From the NCBI GenBank assembly GCA_019722365.1, contig JADFUC010000702.1, forward strand, positions 16,673 to 80,672: a stretch of DNA of 64,000 nt, in the 5' to 3' direction. Origin of the DNA: Lithospermum erythrorhizon. Taxonomy: Eukaryota > Streptophyta > Magnoliopsida > Boraginales > Boraginaceae. Under the pieces are notes generated by a model. It was given only the letters and a program-made list of their open reading frames with translations, made no database searches and was not told the origin of the DNA. The position numbers and the translations under genes were made by a program. Within the stretch, counting starts at the first letter, position 1. The number at the start of each line of letters is the position of its first letter. Shown here piece by piece: positions 37,132 through 49,033 of this stretch.

Positions 37132-37299
37132 AGTTATATGTACATATTATCTCTTGAAAATCACTAAAAATTAATTGTCTAATATCGACATATAGACAAG
37201 TAGCAATATTTAGATCTAACTTGGTTTAACAAGTTACTATAAAATTTGAGAACTCTCAAAATTCAAATACAATCTTATAGCGGTCTTATATATAAAATT

Positions 37300-38314
37300 T
37301 GATAATCCCATAATTAAATGGGCATTTTAGTCCGAAGATTGGCCAACAAAATTTGGAGTCCTTTGAAGATGGTCGGGAACAAGAACCCGAATAAATGAAC
37401 ACGGGCCCCATGAGTGGGCGAGCCCAAAACTAAGTGGGTCGAGCACATTCATTTCGGTGAAAAGAACCATTAAGAGAGGATAAGCAGTTGATTCAGCTCC
37501 ATTAAAGAGGTAATTAAGTCTGTAATTACTTAGTCCATAATGAGCCGCTGTCATTGTCCCGGTAATGAAAAAGAGCCATCGAGGCTTGAACAAAGTAACC
37601 ATCGATGATACGAGATCCGGTTTCGGTGTTGGGTGGGATCACAAATCCTCTAAGTCTAACTTTGATACGCTTTGGATCCAAATGAGAGTTCCTACAAAAC
37701 AAAGGCACATTTGCCGGCCGGAAGCAGCTCCAACGGTCGAAGTGGTAAAGGATCGAAAGAGTTTAGTTTCTAAAAAAGAGAGTATTTGGGTATCAAAGTG
37801 AACTTACTTGACTTGGCCTCAAGGTTTACCTTTTATAGTTGACTCGGACCGTTACTTTGGTCGAGCCTTGATGGCTCTTTCATTATCTATTAATGATTAG
37901 ATGTTCATTATGAACTAAGTAATTAGGGACTTAATTACCCCCTTTAGCGGATCCGAATCAAAGCATTAACTCTCTAGGTCTTCTCCCCTCTTACCAAAAT
38001 TTGGACAACTTGACCCATTCAACTCGGCCCCCAGCCGGACTGCGGCCCGTGGGTCAGGTCCACGGTCGGTTCTTGTCACGATCCATCTTGAAGGATCCAA
38101 ACTTCATTGGGCCGGTCTACAGATGCGTCCGTTAATTATGGAGATATCACCCGTCGAATAAGCTATAAAAGGTAAATCTTGAGCCAAATCAAGTATTAAG
38201 TTCACTTTGATACGGTCATTGTTTTTGTAGGAACTATCATTTGGATCCAAGCATATCAAAGCTGCGACTTGGAGGATTTGTGATCGGTCGGCACGAAACC
38301 GGACGGATGCGTCA
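37300..38314 (+). repeat. 5' LTR, interrupted by an inverted LTR
   Basis: The true LTR is 37300-37605 joined to 38150-38314 (about 470 bases), comparable to the 391-base 3' LTR. The middle is a second LTR of the same family in reverse orientation (next entry). The part just left of the break (caaagtaac...tcga) and just right of it (gtcgaataagctataaaagg) rejoin to match the uninterrupted family sequence. Confidence 0.7.
37606..38149 (-). mobile_element. Inverted solo LTR nested in the 5' LTR
   Basis: It starts tgatacgagatccgg, the reverse complement of the LTR end, and finishes ttaattatggagatatca, the reverse complement of the LTR start. Its first half is the reverse complement of 38150-38314 and its second half that of 37300-37605, so it is a complete LTR copy. 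Flanks atcga and gtcga (the latter three bases past the end) may be a diverged 5-bp target duplication. Confidence 0.7.
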
Positions 38315-38344
38315 TTAGCGACCCGCAGTGGGAGACTTGCATTG

Positions 38345-39040
38345 AGAAAGTCACCACCCACGAGAATAATGGACCAAACACAGGTGATCCCATGATCGTG
38401 ACCCGCCAAAATAATACTTGGTGACATCGAGCAGTCAACCTACGTATTAGAGGCACCGTGCTGAGGTGGGAAATTCGCATCGACCGAGAGATGGCCTAGA
38501 TGAGTAATGAGATGGCCAGGGACTATCGTTTACCCGACTTGATCACGGCATCTCCGGGAACGCTTCCCCCGAGGAGGGAGAATCCCGTGGGGTATCATCC
38601 ATCCGGGAGGATAGGGAGGAGACTTACACCCGCTCCCGATGCGGGAATGAAAGCGAGCCGGGGCCGGCGCAATGTCGCCATGAGGAGCGACACGGGATCT
38701 GGCCCGACTCCCTCCCGGATGCAATGGCGCGGCCTTGCGGTGGTAGGTGGAGGCTCTCTCCGAGTCGCCCGGACAAACCCAGGCGATGGGACCAACACAT
38801 AATTGGCGGGGGCGGCTCCGCCTACCGCCCGACATAAGAGGTGCGCCCGTGCGAGCCGAGTTGGGATTACGGTATGGGACATGAGAAATCTGAGGGGAAG
38901 CTAGAAGAAGGCAGCGGGGTGCTACAGCCTCGACCAAGCGGATAAAAGCCCGGATAGGTGGGCACCACGTCCCGGATCTGAAAGGTCCACATATAGGAAT
39001 GTTTGTACCACGGAGTGCAGGAAGAGAACCCCAAGAAGGG
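38345..39040 (+). pseudogene. Tat gag region (degenerate)
   Basis: The gag-like reading begins MDQTQVIP near 38369 and includes REMARMSNEMARDYRLPD (about 38489-38545). It is expected to encode the capsid precursor. Frames shift repeatedly. Long minus-strand frames over 38530-39239 are taken as shadows of GC-rich DNA. Confidence 0.5.
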
Positions 39041-42000
39041 GCGGTCGCATGAAGAGATTCGGAGTATCCCATTCGATGAGAGGGATCCGGCGAAGGTCTT
39101 CAAGATAGGCACTACACTGGGGGCAGAGCACGAGGCCGTGCTCATCCGAGTCCTCGGGAGGTACTGAATATCTTTTCTTGGGAGCCAAAAATATACGGGG
39201 GTGGGCCGGTGTTAGTCCGCCGGCTGTATGTTGACCCACACTACAAGCCAGTCAAGTAAAAGAAGCGGACCTTCTCGGAGGAGAAGGGGAGAGCCATCAC
39301 CGAGGAGTAGGTAAAAACTGCTTTGGGGCAAATGAAATCTGGGAGCTCATTTCCTACATGGTGACAGCGTGGTGTGTACAATCAATGGGACTTGGCGGAT
39401 GTGCACGGACTTCACCAGCATCAACAAGGCTGCTTGATTGCTACCCTGCCCAACAAAGATAGAAGGGGTACTACCACATATTCATGGCTGAAATGTGGAA
39501 AACTACGTTTGTAACAGGACTATGGCATCAATTGCTGGAAGGTCATGGCTTTCGGCAAATAGCTAGCATGGAGCAACGTGCCAAAGGATGGTCAATGAGG
39601 TGTTCTCCACCTAGTGGCCGGAACATGGGAAATCTATGTGGATGATATGCTCCTTCGAAGAGAGTCGGGAAATGACGGACCACGAGGCCAACCTCGGGGT
39701 CTTTGAGGGTGAGAGAAAGTAGAATGCGTGAAACCAGCCGGATAAATTATTGTCTCCGGTGTGAACTACGGCAAATTCATGGCTACATTACTCGACGGAG
39801 AGTTGAGCCTAACCACGACAAGATAGCGGCGAGATTGCAAGCCGAGGCAAAGCCCTGAAACTTAGAAGGAGGCACAGAGGTTAATGGGGAGGATTCTTTG
39901 CCTTCTTTCACGGTTCATATCTCATGGCTTGGAGATCGGGCCTACCCTTCTTCAAAGCCATAAAGAAAGAGGCCAGAGTTTGAGTGGACTCAGTGTGAGA
40001 AGTCCTTGCGGGAGTTGAGGCGTACTACAGTCTCCTTGTTAAGCGTAGCTGTCGCGGGGATGTAAATGCGGCTATCCCCAGGCGTTTTGAGTCTTCGCTA
40101 GCGGTGTCTCGTCCGGGAAGGAGAAGCTGCCGGAGGCGATTATTATATGTCGGCCAGAGGTGATGAGGGGCTGAGTCTAGGTATCCCCCTGACGGATGAA
40201 ATGGTCTTTAGCTTGATTGTGGCCGACTCGGTAAGCCTTATTTTTAAAGCGCCCGGTGGAGGTAAGTGATGGATCGGCCCAGTTGCGGCAAATACTGGAG
40301 AATCCCAGCCGGTCTGGACGAATAGTCAAATGGGCAATAGAGCTGAGTGGTGACCTCAGTGCAGACTACGTCACAGTTTCAAAGCCCAGGCCACAGCCGA
40401 CCGTGGTGGAATGCACCCATGGACCGGTGAATAGAAACCCACGACCTAGTCAACTTAGTTTGAAACCCGGCCTGAGTAGATGCACGGTTGCTGTATGTGG
40501 ATGGAGCAAAAGAAACCCGGGTGGTTCGGGGCGGTATTCTAAGTGACAAGATTGAGTAGGCCTTTTCGCTTCGCCTTTACAAACATGAACAATGAGGTAT
40601 GAAGCACTTGCCCGATGGACTTTCGTTACTTCGAATGTTTTGAGGCGAGAACATCCATATAAGAAAGGATTCTCAGTTCTTTGGTTGGCCCATGTGAAGG
40701 CGATTTCAAAATTATTTGGACGAAGGCGGTTGGTAGGATATCTACGGAGAGTCCGTGGTTTGGCCAGACTTTTTCGATCCTATCACATGGAGCATGTTCC
40801 TCGGGAAAGGAATCGGGGAGGCGGATAAAACATCCCAGTTAGCCGAGGGGAGTAAGTGCAGGACAATGTAAGACTCCACCCGGTGGAGTGGGTAGCCGAA
40901 GAAGCCTTTCGGATGAAGGAAGTGATGGGCAAACGGCTTGGCGGGTGAGGGAAGAGCCGGCCATGAGTACCCAAACTATATTGGAGTTCTTGAGCACCGG
41001 AGTCCTTCCTGAAGATCCCCCGGTGGCTAACAAGATCCAGAGGCAAAGCTTGAGGTACACCCTGTTGGATGGGGCACTCTATCGAAGGTCTTTCCGAGTC
41101 ATTTGTTGAAATACGTCACCCAAGAGGAGGGGCTGGCATTTGTCAAAGAGATAAATAAAGGGCATGTATAGGAGCCATATTAATATGAGCCTTAAATCAA
41201 AATATCCTGCGGTCGCGGATATTACGGCCCTTGTAGCTAAGGATGCCAAGGATCATGTCGGAGATGGCGCATGTCAAAACGCGTAGCGTCCTAAATGCGA
41301 CCGCCCTTATGAAGGATGGGCCGACTGTTGTGCCCGGTGCCGCTTCTATTAATAGGGTGTCTAAATGCATGGGATACCTCCAGAGGACATATGGAAGCGT
41401 CTTATCGTGGCGATGGCTTGCTGCGAATAGGTGGAAACTAAACCCCGGCTGGCGGGACCGGGATAGGTATACGGTTCCCTAAAGGAGATCTTCCCTTTCG
41501 ATTGAATTTACCTACGGTATTGGTTCTTGACGATGGGACACAGGTGTCTTTGGAAAAATTAAGGGATTTGTGTTGGGAGCTGGATATAGAACACCGGACA
41601 GCCTCCATGTCATACCCCCAGGCCAATGGGCAGGTGGAAGTGATGAACCGGGTGGCTCTTCCAAGGGCGTTAAATAGCTCCGGAAGAGAAGGTTGTTGGG
41701 ACCAGGAGCTCCCAACGGTACTATGGTCCTTCGGACCAGCGCCTAAGCCCATCGCGGGAGAGACCCCACCCGGTTTGGTGTATGGGTCCGATGCCTGCTT
41801 CGGTGGAGATTCGGCAGAAACAGCCCGGGTGTGTTACTACGACGAGTTGGCTATGGCGAGGGGTTGTGGTTCAGCTTGAACTGTTGGAAAGAAAAGAGGG
41901 CTGCCGCGCGTCGATAAAATGGCCAGTCTGAGTAAGGCTGGCATTCGTTACAACAAAAGGGTCCGAGACGAGGAAGTTCTTAGCGAGGGGACTTAGTCTA

Positions 42001-42125
42001 GAGTAGCATGGAAGGCATCCACGCCCTTGGAAAGCCCGGAGGAAAGTTGGAATCCCCACAGGGCCTCTACGTTCGGAGGATTATAGGACCGGTCACATAT
42101 GTTGGGAAATCCTTGAGGGCGTCAG
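39040..42125 (+). pseudogene. Tat pol: protease linker, RT, RNase H, integrase
   Basis: Polyprotein that copies and integrates the element. Seen in order: an AEHEAVLIRVL linker (about 39128); RT with GGCARTS/WRMCTDFTSINKA (near 39395); VMAFG near 39543; the catalytic YVDDM at 39635-39649; KCVFGVNYGKF (near 39750). RNase H follows with LYVDGA at 40491-40508 and EHVPRERN near 40789. Integrase has a KIQRQSLRYTLLDGALYRR entry (41033), a DDGTQ core (about 41530), YPQANGQVEVMNR (41613-41651), ELPTVLWSF and GETPPGLVYGSDA. The GPA-type tail peters out near 42100. Dozens of frameshifts and stops make it non-functional. The WRMCTDFT and YPQANGQ signatures are typical of the Tat clade. Confidence 0.8.
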
Positions 42126-42600
42126 TGCAGCGGTCGGGGGGTAATGTCATTTGAGAAATACTACATGTAAGCTCACGCTTTGTATTTCCCTTTGTTATTT
42201 TGAATAAAAGAGGTTCGATTAGAGGCATCTTAAAGGGTTCAAATCAAGTTCTATGTGGGTGAGTGTCAATTCACGCCCATTTTGCCCAAGCGAGCCGGCC
42301 GGATGAGAAGAATTGATGTAAATCTACTCCCTAAATATTTGAGAGTACATCCCTCTTGCCAGTCGGAGGCAGATCACTTGCATTTGGACAAGGAGGAGTT
42401 ACGGAGTAAGGAATGTCCCATGTACAATCCACCCCATCATAGAAGGTCCACGCTTCTGCCTTGAAAGCAGAGGAGGACCCGAGCCACTTGAGAAATAGAT
42501 AGAGATACAAAACTCTTTGATGGGACACTGGCAAATAGAGGCGAGCAAAGAAAGAAGAACATCAAGGAAAGGCAAATACGAGGCGAGGAAGTGAAATATA

Positions 42601-43077
42601 TTAATAAATCCCCCAAAAGGGGGGAGGGGAGAGTACATGATTACGAGAAAAAAAACTCCTAGCATGAGGGTGGGGAGAATCGTCTAGGGGAGGGCGCAAC
42701 ATTGTCCAGCGTCCCTTGGTGCAGCTAACATACACCTCGGCAAGAGCCGGGAGTGTTGGAATGCGGTCACGAAAATTCATGGCCCAGTCCCATAGGGCCA
42801 GCGATACCAATGCGGCGACACCTCCGGGAAGCATCACGGAAATATGGCGTCGAAGACCTTCCTTACTCCGTGTTAGGGCGTCGAGCAACTGGTTTGCATT
42901 ATGTCTTTCGGCTGAGCCGCCACAAAGCTCAGTCTCAGCCTTAGCCATGTCCCGAGGGGTAGTTCTTGACTTGACGGGAGGTCTGCATCTCTGCTCAATA
43001 CACCCACTTGCGGCTCTAGGCCAAATCCTCGCTAGCGGAGTCCTGGGCACAGCTGGGGATAAACGGTTAATGGTCAT
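42601..43077 (-). CDS. Candidate antisense ORF between pol and 3' LTR
   Basis: A 158-codon open frame runs opposite to pol in the 1.5-kb gap before the 3' LTR. Tat-clade elements are known to carry extra ORFs here, sometimes antisense. The product has no domain I recognise; a stretch containing AMNFRDRIPTLPALAEV could be helical. An overlapping plus-strand frame (42716-43225, 169 codons) is an equal-length competitor, so coding status is unproven. Confidence 0.3.
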   Translation of the reverse strand: MTINRLSPAVPRTPLARIWPRAASGCIEQRCRPPVKSRTTPRDMAKAETELCGGSAERHNANQLLDALTRSKEGLRRHISVMLPGGVAALVSLALWDWAMNFRDRIPTLPALAEVYVSCTKGRWTMLRPPLDDSPHPHARSFFSRNHVLSPPPFWGIY

Positions 43078-43763
43078 CTCGCTAGGGAATGGGAGCGGAG
43101 GCGGCAGAAAAGGGGAAAAGGGAGATCAAAGATCTTTGAGTAGGGAAGAAAGAGGTAAGCGTGAAAAAATTACAAGGAATGAAAAGATTACACGAAGCCA
43201 CAACCAGGAGTCTCGTGAGGCGTAGGGACGAGACCTAGGCTGGCCATTCTTTGCATGATCCCTTGGTCACGTAGGGGTGAGAGAACATCGTGCTGGCCGC
43301 GGATGAGGAAAGGTTTTGGTACACCCGTCCACGGGCCTACTTGGTGGAAATTAGGAGGTGACGGATAGAAAATTTCACTCCCAAGTGAGCTGGCCCTCTC
43401 TTGGGGAGGATAACCTCTGATAAAATGCGCTTGATACGTACCGTGTGCGATGGAAAAAGATTTCCACTGAGTCAAAGGAATTCTGGAAGCCAGATAAAGC
43501 GAAATTGCATAAATGAAGTGAAGGAATCTCAGGGTGGTATTCCCAATTTGCCAGAAGCATCGAGTGCTTCCGAATTCAAAAAATTGATAATGAAGAAGAG
43601 AAGGTGCCTAAAAAGCAGCATTTAATAATGGCCAAAAGATATGAAATGGCAAACGGCGGCTATTGGGAGGCAAAACGCCTCGGCATATAGGGGAGATGTT
43701 GGGGCTCTGTTTTGGTGCAAGGATGTGAAGAGACCCACCCATATTCAAAGACCCGACTCTCAT

Positions 43764-43788
43764 AGAAAATGGGCGGGTTTGGGTCGAA
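43764..43788 (+). other. Polypurine tract of the Tat element
   Basis: The G/A-rich stretch agaaaatgggcgggtttggg ends just before the 3' LTR start TGATAATCC. It is interrupted by several pyrimidines, so it is degraded. Confidence 0.45.
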
Positions 43789-44179
43789 TGATAATCCAGC
43801 CAATCAAATGGGTTGGTCCGGAGATTATTATGAAGATTGGGTCATTGATGGATCAAGAACAAGAACCGAATAAATGGACTTGGACCCCACAGGTGGGCAG
43901 GTGTGAAAACTGAAACTAAATTAGATTATTTGTCCCAAATGATAAAAGTTTGATTATGGGATTAAGAACTGATTCGGCTCCATTAAAGAGGTAATTAAGT
44001 CCGTAATCACTTTGATACTAAATGCTCTCTTTTAGAAACTAAACTCTTTCAATTAACAAGGCTTGTCTTGGGTATTTACGGCGGAGCAACTGATTTTTTC
44101 GTTTATAGGAACTCTCATTTGGATCCATTATCAAAGCTCGGAAGTTTGTGATCCGATGACATAAACGGACGGATCATCA
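43789..44179 (+). repeat. 3' LTR of the Tat element
   Basis: It begins TGATAATCCAGCC and aligns with the start of the 5' LTR through accgaataaatg and ggctccattaaagaggtaat, then with its end through aggaactctcatttggatcc to cggacggatcatca. It lacks the nested inverted LTR and some bases around the middle. Confidence 0.75.
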
Positions 44180-45169
44180 AAAATCCTTTGATTGAATTTT
44201 TTTGCTACAAATGTGTTATACCCATACTAGTAACAAGTTAATAATTTATTCGGTGGTGTTGTATGTGTGTGACATTTTAGAGCCCTGTCAGGTCATGTAG
44301 TCCCTCATTTCCCGATAAGATTGTCTACTTTCACATTTTTTCATTCTCATAATTTGTCGTTTGACCAAAATTCATATGTGTAGGAACAAGTCAACTTTAA
44401 CAATTTTTAAATTTTGAAGCTCAAATATGTTTGTATACGTAGTAAATATTTGGTGAAAAATATATGAAAACAGCTATGTTTGGAAAGTAAAAGTGGTTTT
44501 TTCTGTTTTTGTTTCTACATTTCGAACAAGAATAGAAAACATGTTTGGCTGATACGGTATGCGTTAAGATCAGTGAGCAAGAGACAAATAATATTAAAAA
44601 ATCTTGAAACAAAAACGTTACTTCATTGATTGTCAAAATAAAGAAACATGCGGAGACTACTTAGAGTGGATAGAGGATTCGACTCCTCTAACAAGCATTT
44701 TCCCTCAATATGTCTTTTATTTACATCACAGTTCCCACTAATTAAATCCCTTTGGCCTCTTTTATTTATTTCATATAAAGAGTGAGCAGAAAACTCTCAT
44801 ATAAAGAAAAATCAAAATTCTCAACAAAAAAAACCATAAACTTCTTACTTGACATTTTATTTATGGAGGAAATCAATAATATCAAATTCATTTTTCCCAC
44901 TAATTTCTATATATCTTGACATATTTAAATTTACTATATTTTTAGTGATTTTTATTTAAAGATGAGATACCTATTATTATTTATGTATTTTATGAGTTGA
45001 TAAATGAGCTTTCATTTGACAATTTTAGCTATTTTGTATGTGGCTTTGATTTTTTATAAATTTTCTATTTCTCTAAATTGTTTGTACTAGGGATTAAAAC
45101 CTTTAATATGAGTATTTTTTCATATTGGGTGACTATAATTATGAGTAACTTGCTAACTTGTGTAGATGG
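44180..45169. other. AT-rich DNA, nothing recognised
   Basis: No gene or repeat family was identified. Confidence 0.4.
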
Positions 45170-45975
45170 AATATGAAATTAAGCATAATTTAAATGAAAG
45201 AGGAGTTGATGAAGTTTTTCTTCGATAGTCCTTGGGAATGATAAGGCAACAGCTACCCTTGTTGATCTATGGATAGAAACAAAAAGAAATTATTGCTTTC
45301 TCAAAATCAAGTTGGTATTTTGTTAGGCCTCGGACAAAATAAATAAAAAATTATCCTTATCTGAATAATCAATTGAGAAATAAGTTCAATATGTTGAGGA
45401 TGATTTATAGGTCATTCGAGGAGGTTACTAGAACAAAACGGGGTTAACAAAGTACCAAAATCTTTGAGAAAAGGGTTGCCCAGCATTATGACAAGTTATG
45501 TAATATATGGAATACTACGCCACGGGGAAACGTGCCGTCCATCGATAAAACCGCGGTCGATGATGAAAATGAGAGTGTGTGATCGGTTTAATCCCACAAA
45601 AGAAAATTTTAAAGATCTACGATGATGATGGCCAATTCATTAAGAACTCCCAAAAGAAAGAAAAAAGGTCAAGTTCTCTAAGCGACGTGTGAGGAAAGAG
45701 AGCATTGAACACCTTCACTTGAAGATTATGAGTGCATTTGTTGAAATTCTTAAAAGGAGTCCAGTTGGTAAATAAAAAAAATTGTTGTAAGTTATAGACC
45801 ATGTGGTGAGAGAGTAAGACTAGATGAGTCTATAGGAGCTCTAGATGCCCTTGAAGATATAGATGATTCACATTACTTGAAAGGTTTAAAGTTGTTACGT
45901 GAAGATCCCATATGGAGAAAAATCTTCTTGAACATGCCTGTTAATAGAAGAAAAGGAGTAGTTATGAATTTATGA
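45170..45975 (+). pseudogene. Myb/SANT-like (L10-interacting MYB type) protein remnant
   Basis: Across shifting frames the 3' part fits the plant family annotated as Myb/SANT-like or L10-interacting MYB proteins. It has IGALDALEDIDDSHYLKGLKLL (about 45835-45895), then a DPIWRKIFLNMPVNRRKG-like tail (45905-45958). Upstream, an AQHYDKLCNIWNTT-like stretch (about 45479-45521) and a Lys-rich linker would precede it. Related proteins act with PIF/Harbinger transposons or as host DNA-binding proteins. Stops and frameshifts are present and the N-terminal DNA-binding part is unclear. Confidence 0.4.
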
Positions 45976-48085
45976 TGTGATAGATATAACCCTTTTGGTA
46001 GCAAGCTTTTGATACTTTTGTTATTATGTTGAGTGGCAAAATCTTTTGAATCTAATCTGGTATCTTTTGTAAGTATGCAATAGTATAACTTTTTTTTGTA
46101 CAAGTCGAATCTATCATTAGAACTTCTATGGGTTTCACCCTCTGTAAGTTAAGCTACCGATTGTATATTTTGTTGCCACTCTTAACAATGCATCATGCTT
46201 TGCTATTACAATGGTTCTGATGGGTTGAGCTACTATTTGAGCTATGGTTTGTGAGTGTTTGATATTATAGTTGAGCTACTTTGGTGGTTTTATGTCTGTT
46301 TGAAAGCTACATTATAGTGCGCTTGTGGATTCGTTTATAGATATTACCTTTTTATCTTATGTGATATGATTAAGGTTGTTTAAGTTGACTGAAAAAGATT
46401 TGAAAGAAATTCTTTGTTGACAACTAACAACATCATTGTATAGTTTTTGTCATGAACTATTTGAAATACATCTTATTGCCAACCATGTTTTATTTTTACT
46501 TTTCAAGTTCAAAACTAAAATAAAGATTTGTTTTATTTTTAATCACAAAAAATAAAAATAGAAAACATCATTGAGTTTTCAAATTGGGCCATAGTGTTTT
46601 CAACATACTGCTATTATGATTAGTGTTGTTCTGGGACGGATTCAGAGAGTCTCGACATTCCGGAGGACGGACACGATGGGTTGCATGCTGCCCGTGCGGA
46701 CGGACCGTTGGCTTTTGCCGGGATAATTTCTTTGGATGGGACGGTCCAATAAGCTATCGGTGGATACAAGTGCTGGTTTTGGTGGTTCGGAGTATCCGAT
46801 TCCAAATAAAAATCAAAAATCTCTAACTCAAAGAAAAATCAATCCAGTAACAAGTAATAAATTGATTGACATCGAAAACATATCTAAAAATTAATTTTGA
46901 CATAAATAATTTGGAAATCATAATTAAACAATTAAACCATAAATTAAGAATTCAAGCCTTTGATGATATCATCTTGAAAGCACGTTTGTGTGTTTTGTTA
47001 ACTCATATTTATAGAGTTGAGAAAGAGTATAAAATAGTATAGGGGATGGACTGATGGACAAAAATTTGTAAATTCGTTGGGTTTAGGGAGTTTCAAGGGA
47101 GATGCTATGTAATAATTTGGGGTTGAAGGGAGGGGTGATAGTTGAGGTTGAGGCCACACAAGGAGGCGGGGCTGTGATAGTAATCAGAGTTAAGGTTGGC
47201 GAATGGGAAGGGGGGTTGATTTTGAATACGGGTAATTAGTTTATTTCGGTCGGTCCTAATGAGTTACGGACCCAAAAATACTCTCGGTCCCAAACAATAA
47301 GTAACCGGGAAGTTAATGGGCAGAATTTGGACAGCTCTCGGATTTTTCATGATATTTACAAACATGATAATTTATTCAGTCAAAATATTAGTGGAAGGTC
47401 AATCTAGAGTGCACAAAATTTCTACTCATGACCATTGGATATCAAACTAGACTATCTTTTCGAGGAGAATTATATTATTGTTATGCTAGGGTTAAATGAC
47501 TTTATTAGCGATATTTTGAAGTGTGCATTATTACATCATAATTCTTTGCACTTGTGCACACATATTGATATGTTCTATGATTGTGTAAATTGATTATGTG
47601 ATTTAATAGAGAGTTATTGCTTGGTGATCTGAGGTGGATAATTATTTAAACATTTTGGAAGTAATAATTGTATACGCTTAAGGGTTAAAGATTTTTCATA
47701 CAAAATCAAATAAGCTTTTGTCTATCTTTTAAATCATCATATTTGTTTAGGGCTATTTGCTTGGATATTTGTTTATTATGTGATCAAGCACTATTTATTA
47801 AAAGAGGTTAATCGGGGTAATTGGACTTTAGTATTTTATGAAGAAAAAATTAGGTATAATTACTACATAATCTAATTCATCTAAATACTTTAGTTGTCAT
47901 ATGGTTTGACAACCACGACCATGATACTCGTAGCCACTCCTAAGCTGGAAATCAATTATGTGGTCTAAAAAGTGTTTAATGTAAATGAGGTAACTATAAA
48001 CACATTACCCTCTTGTTAGGGTGAACCACAGGGGTGTCGATTGAGGTAATACGTTTCCACTTCTTAGTATCTCGATAGGAGCGCA
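45976..48085. other. AT-rich DNA, nothing firmly recognised
   Basis: No gene was seen. A GC-richer patch at 46620-46800 (cggacggattcagagagtc-type text) and cggtccc/cggaccc motifs at 47250-47300 hint at old dispersed repeats. Confidence 0.35.
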
Positions 48086-48109
48086 TTCAAAAATCGATAA
48101 TCCCCTTCC

Positions 48110-48450
48110 ACATCAAATTATTCTTGTTAGTGGATGAAAATTGGTCAAGTATTTTGCGATGTAAGACCAACTGTCTCTAACAATTGGTAGCAACAAGTAG
48201 AGGGCAGAGTAGATCTTTCGAAGAAGATATTGTTTCCTTTTGTGAAGAAAATCTCGTGAGATATGATTTGATTGATGGAAAAGGATTTGCTTGGGCATCA
48301 AGTAGAAAGATTCATACGTCTATAATAAAGAAGGAAGGGACCCAAATCTTTTTTGTGAAGAAAAAGAGCTTTAAGTGTGTATTTTATTTTGTAGGTTGAA
48401 TGTACGGAGTGTTCTATAAAATTCTTTTTTATTTGTACAGTATTGTTAAC
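48110..48450 (+). repeat. Sirevirus LTR fragment, plus orientation
   Basis: Segments ggtcaagtattttgcgatgt, ccaactgtctc, ggtagcaac and gaagatattgtttccttttg follow the same order as the minus-strand LTR starting near 51878. It is therefore an inverted copy of the neighbouring LTR's first part, ending in tgtacggagtgttctataaa, which matches the LTR's middle. Confidence 0.5.
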
Positions 48451-48459
48451 ACCACATGC

Positions 48460-49033
48460 TAGTAGTGCCATGGTTGACACATACTAGGGATAGTTGTGTG
48501 TAGTGGAGGATATGTGTTGAAATTATGTAATCTACCCCATATAACAAGGTGACAGACCAACTGTCAATAACTCTAAGACCAACAACTACTGTGAAAAGTA
48601 AAATACTCAAAAGTAAAAAGCCACGGTTTAGTAGCAGGATTCGATTAGTACTTTTACGTTTGAGACGTGTGATGAAGGATTCGATATGATCCAAAATTAC
48701 AAATAAGTGCTTTATACAAAGAGATGTTTCACATTCTTTTTTAAGCCCTATTCTACTCCAATAAGATAGCTAAGTGTCCCTGTAGGTGGTTATCTGATAC
48801 TAGGTGATCTTTTGACGGCTAAGAAATAAAAGCTATTGTAACTAGGTGTCACAGACGGTTGTACAATACTAAAGTTTTATAGAAATATTCCGTACATTAA
48901 ACCTGAAAAAATATTCTGCAAGCTTCATGTCTTCAATGACATGTAAATCTCTTATTTCTCGCTTTCACAAATGCATTAGAAGCCGTTATATAGTGTAAGC
49001 GCATCTAAAAACTATATCGAATATTACTATAAA
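48460..49033 (-). repeat. Second half of the Sirevirus 3' LTR
   Basis: In minus sense it continues the LTR that is cut at 51517, with aatgtacggaatatttctat, caaccgtctgtgacacctag, ggataaccacctacagggac-like and gttattgacagttggtctgt. These are typical of Sirevirus U3/R/U5 text. The gypsy-type solo LTR at 49034-51516 separates it from the first half. Confidence 0.5.

Larger units (their letters stand above)
37300..44179 (+). mobile_element. Ty3/gypsy element, Tat clade, plus strand
   Basis: Both LTRs start TGATAATCC (37300 and 43789) and end near cggacggat(gcg/c)atca (38314 and 44179). Just inside the 5' LTR, ttagcgacccgcagtgggag resembles the Tat-type primer site TTGGCGCCGTCTGTGGGA. The order is gag, protease/linker, RT, RNase H region, integrase, then 1.5 kb of non-coding or antisense-ORF DNA, and a G-rich polypurine-like tract before the 3' LTR. 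Pol is broken in many places. The interior is much more GC-rich than the surrounding DNA. Confidence 0.8.

Noticed and set aside
38530..39239. Long minus-strand frames of up to 180 codons
   Set aside because: They lie opposite the Tat gag/pol reading in GC-rich DNA, where stop codons are rare, and contain no recognisable domain.
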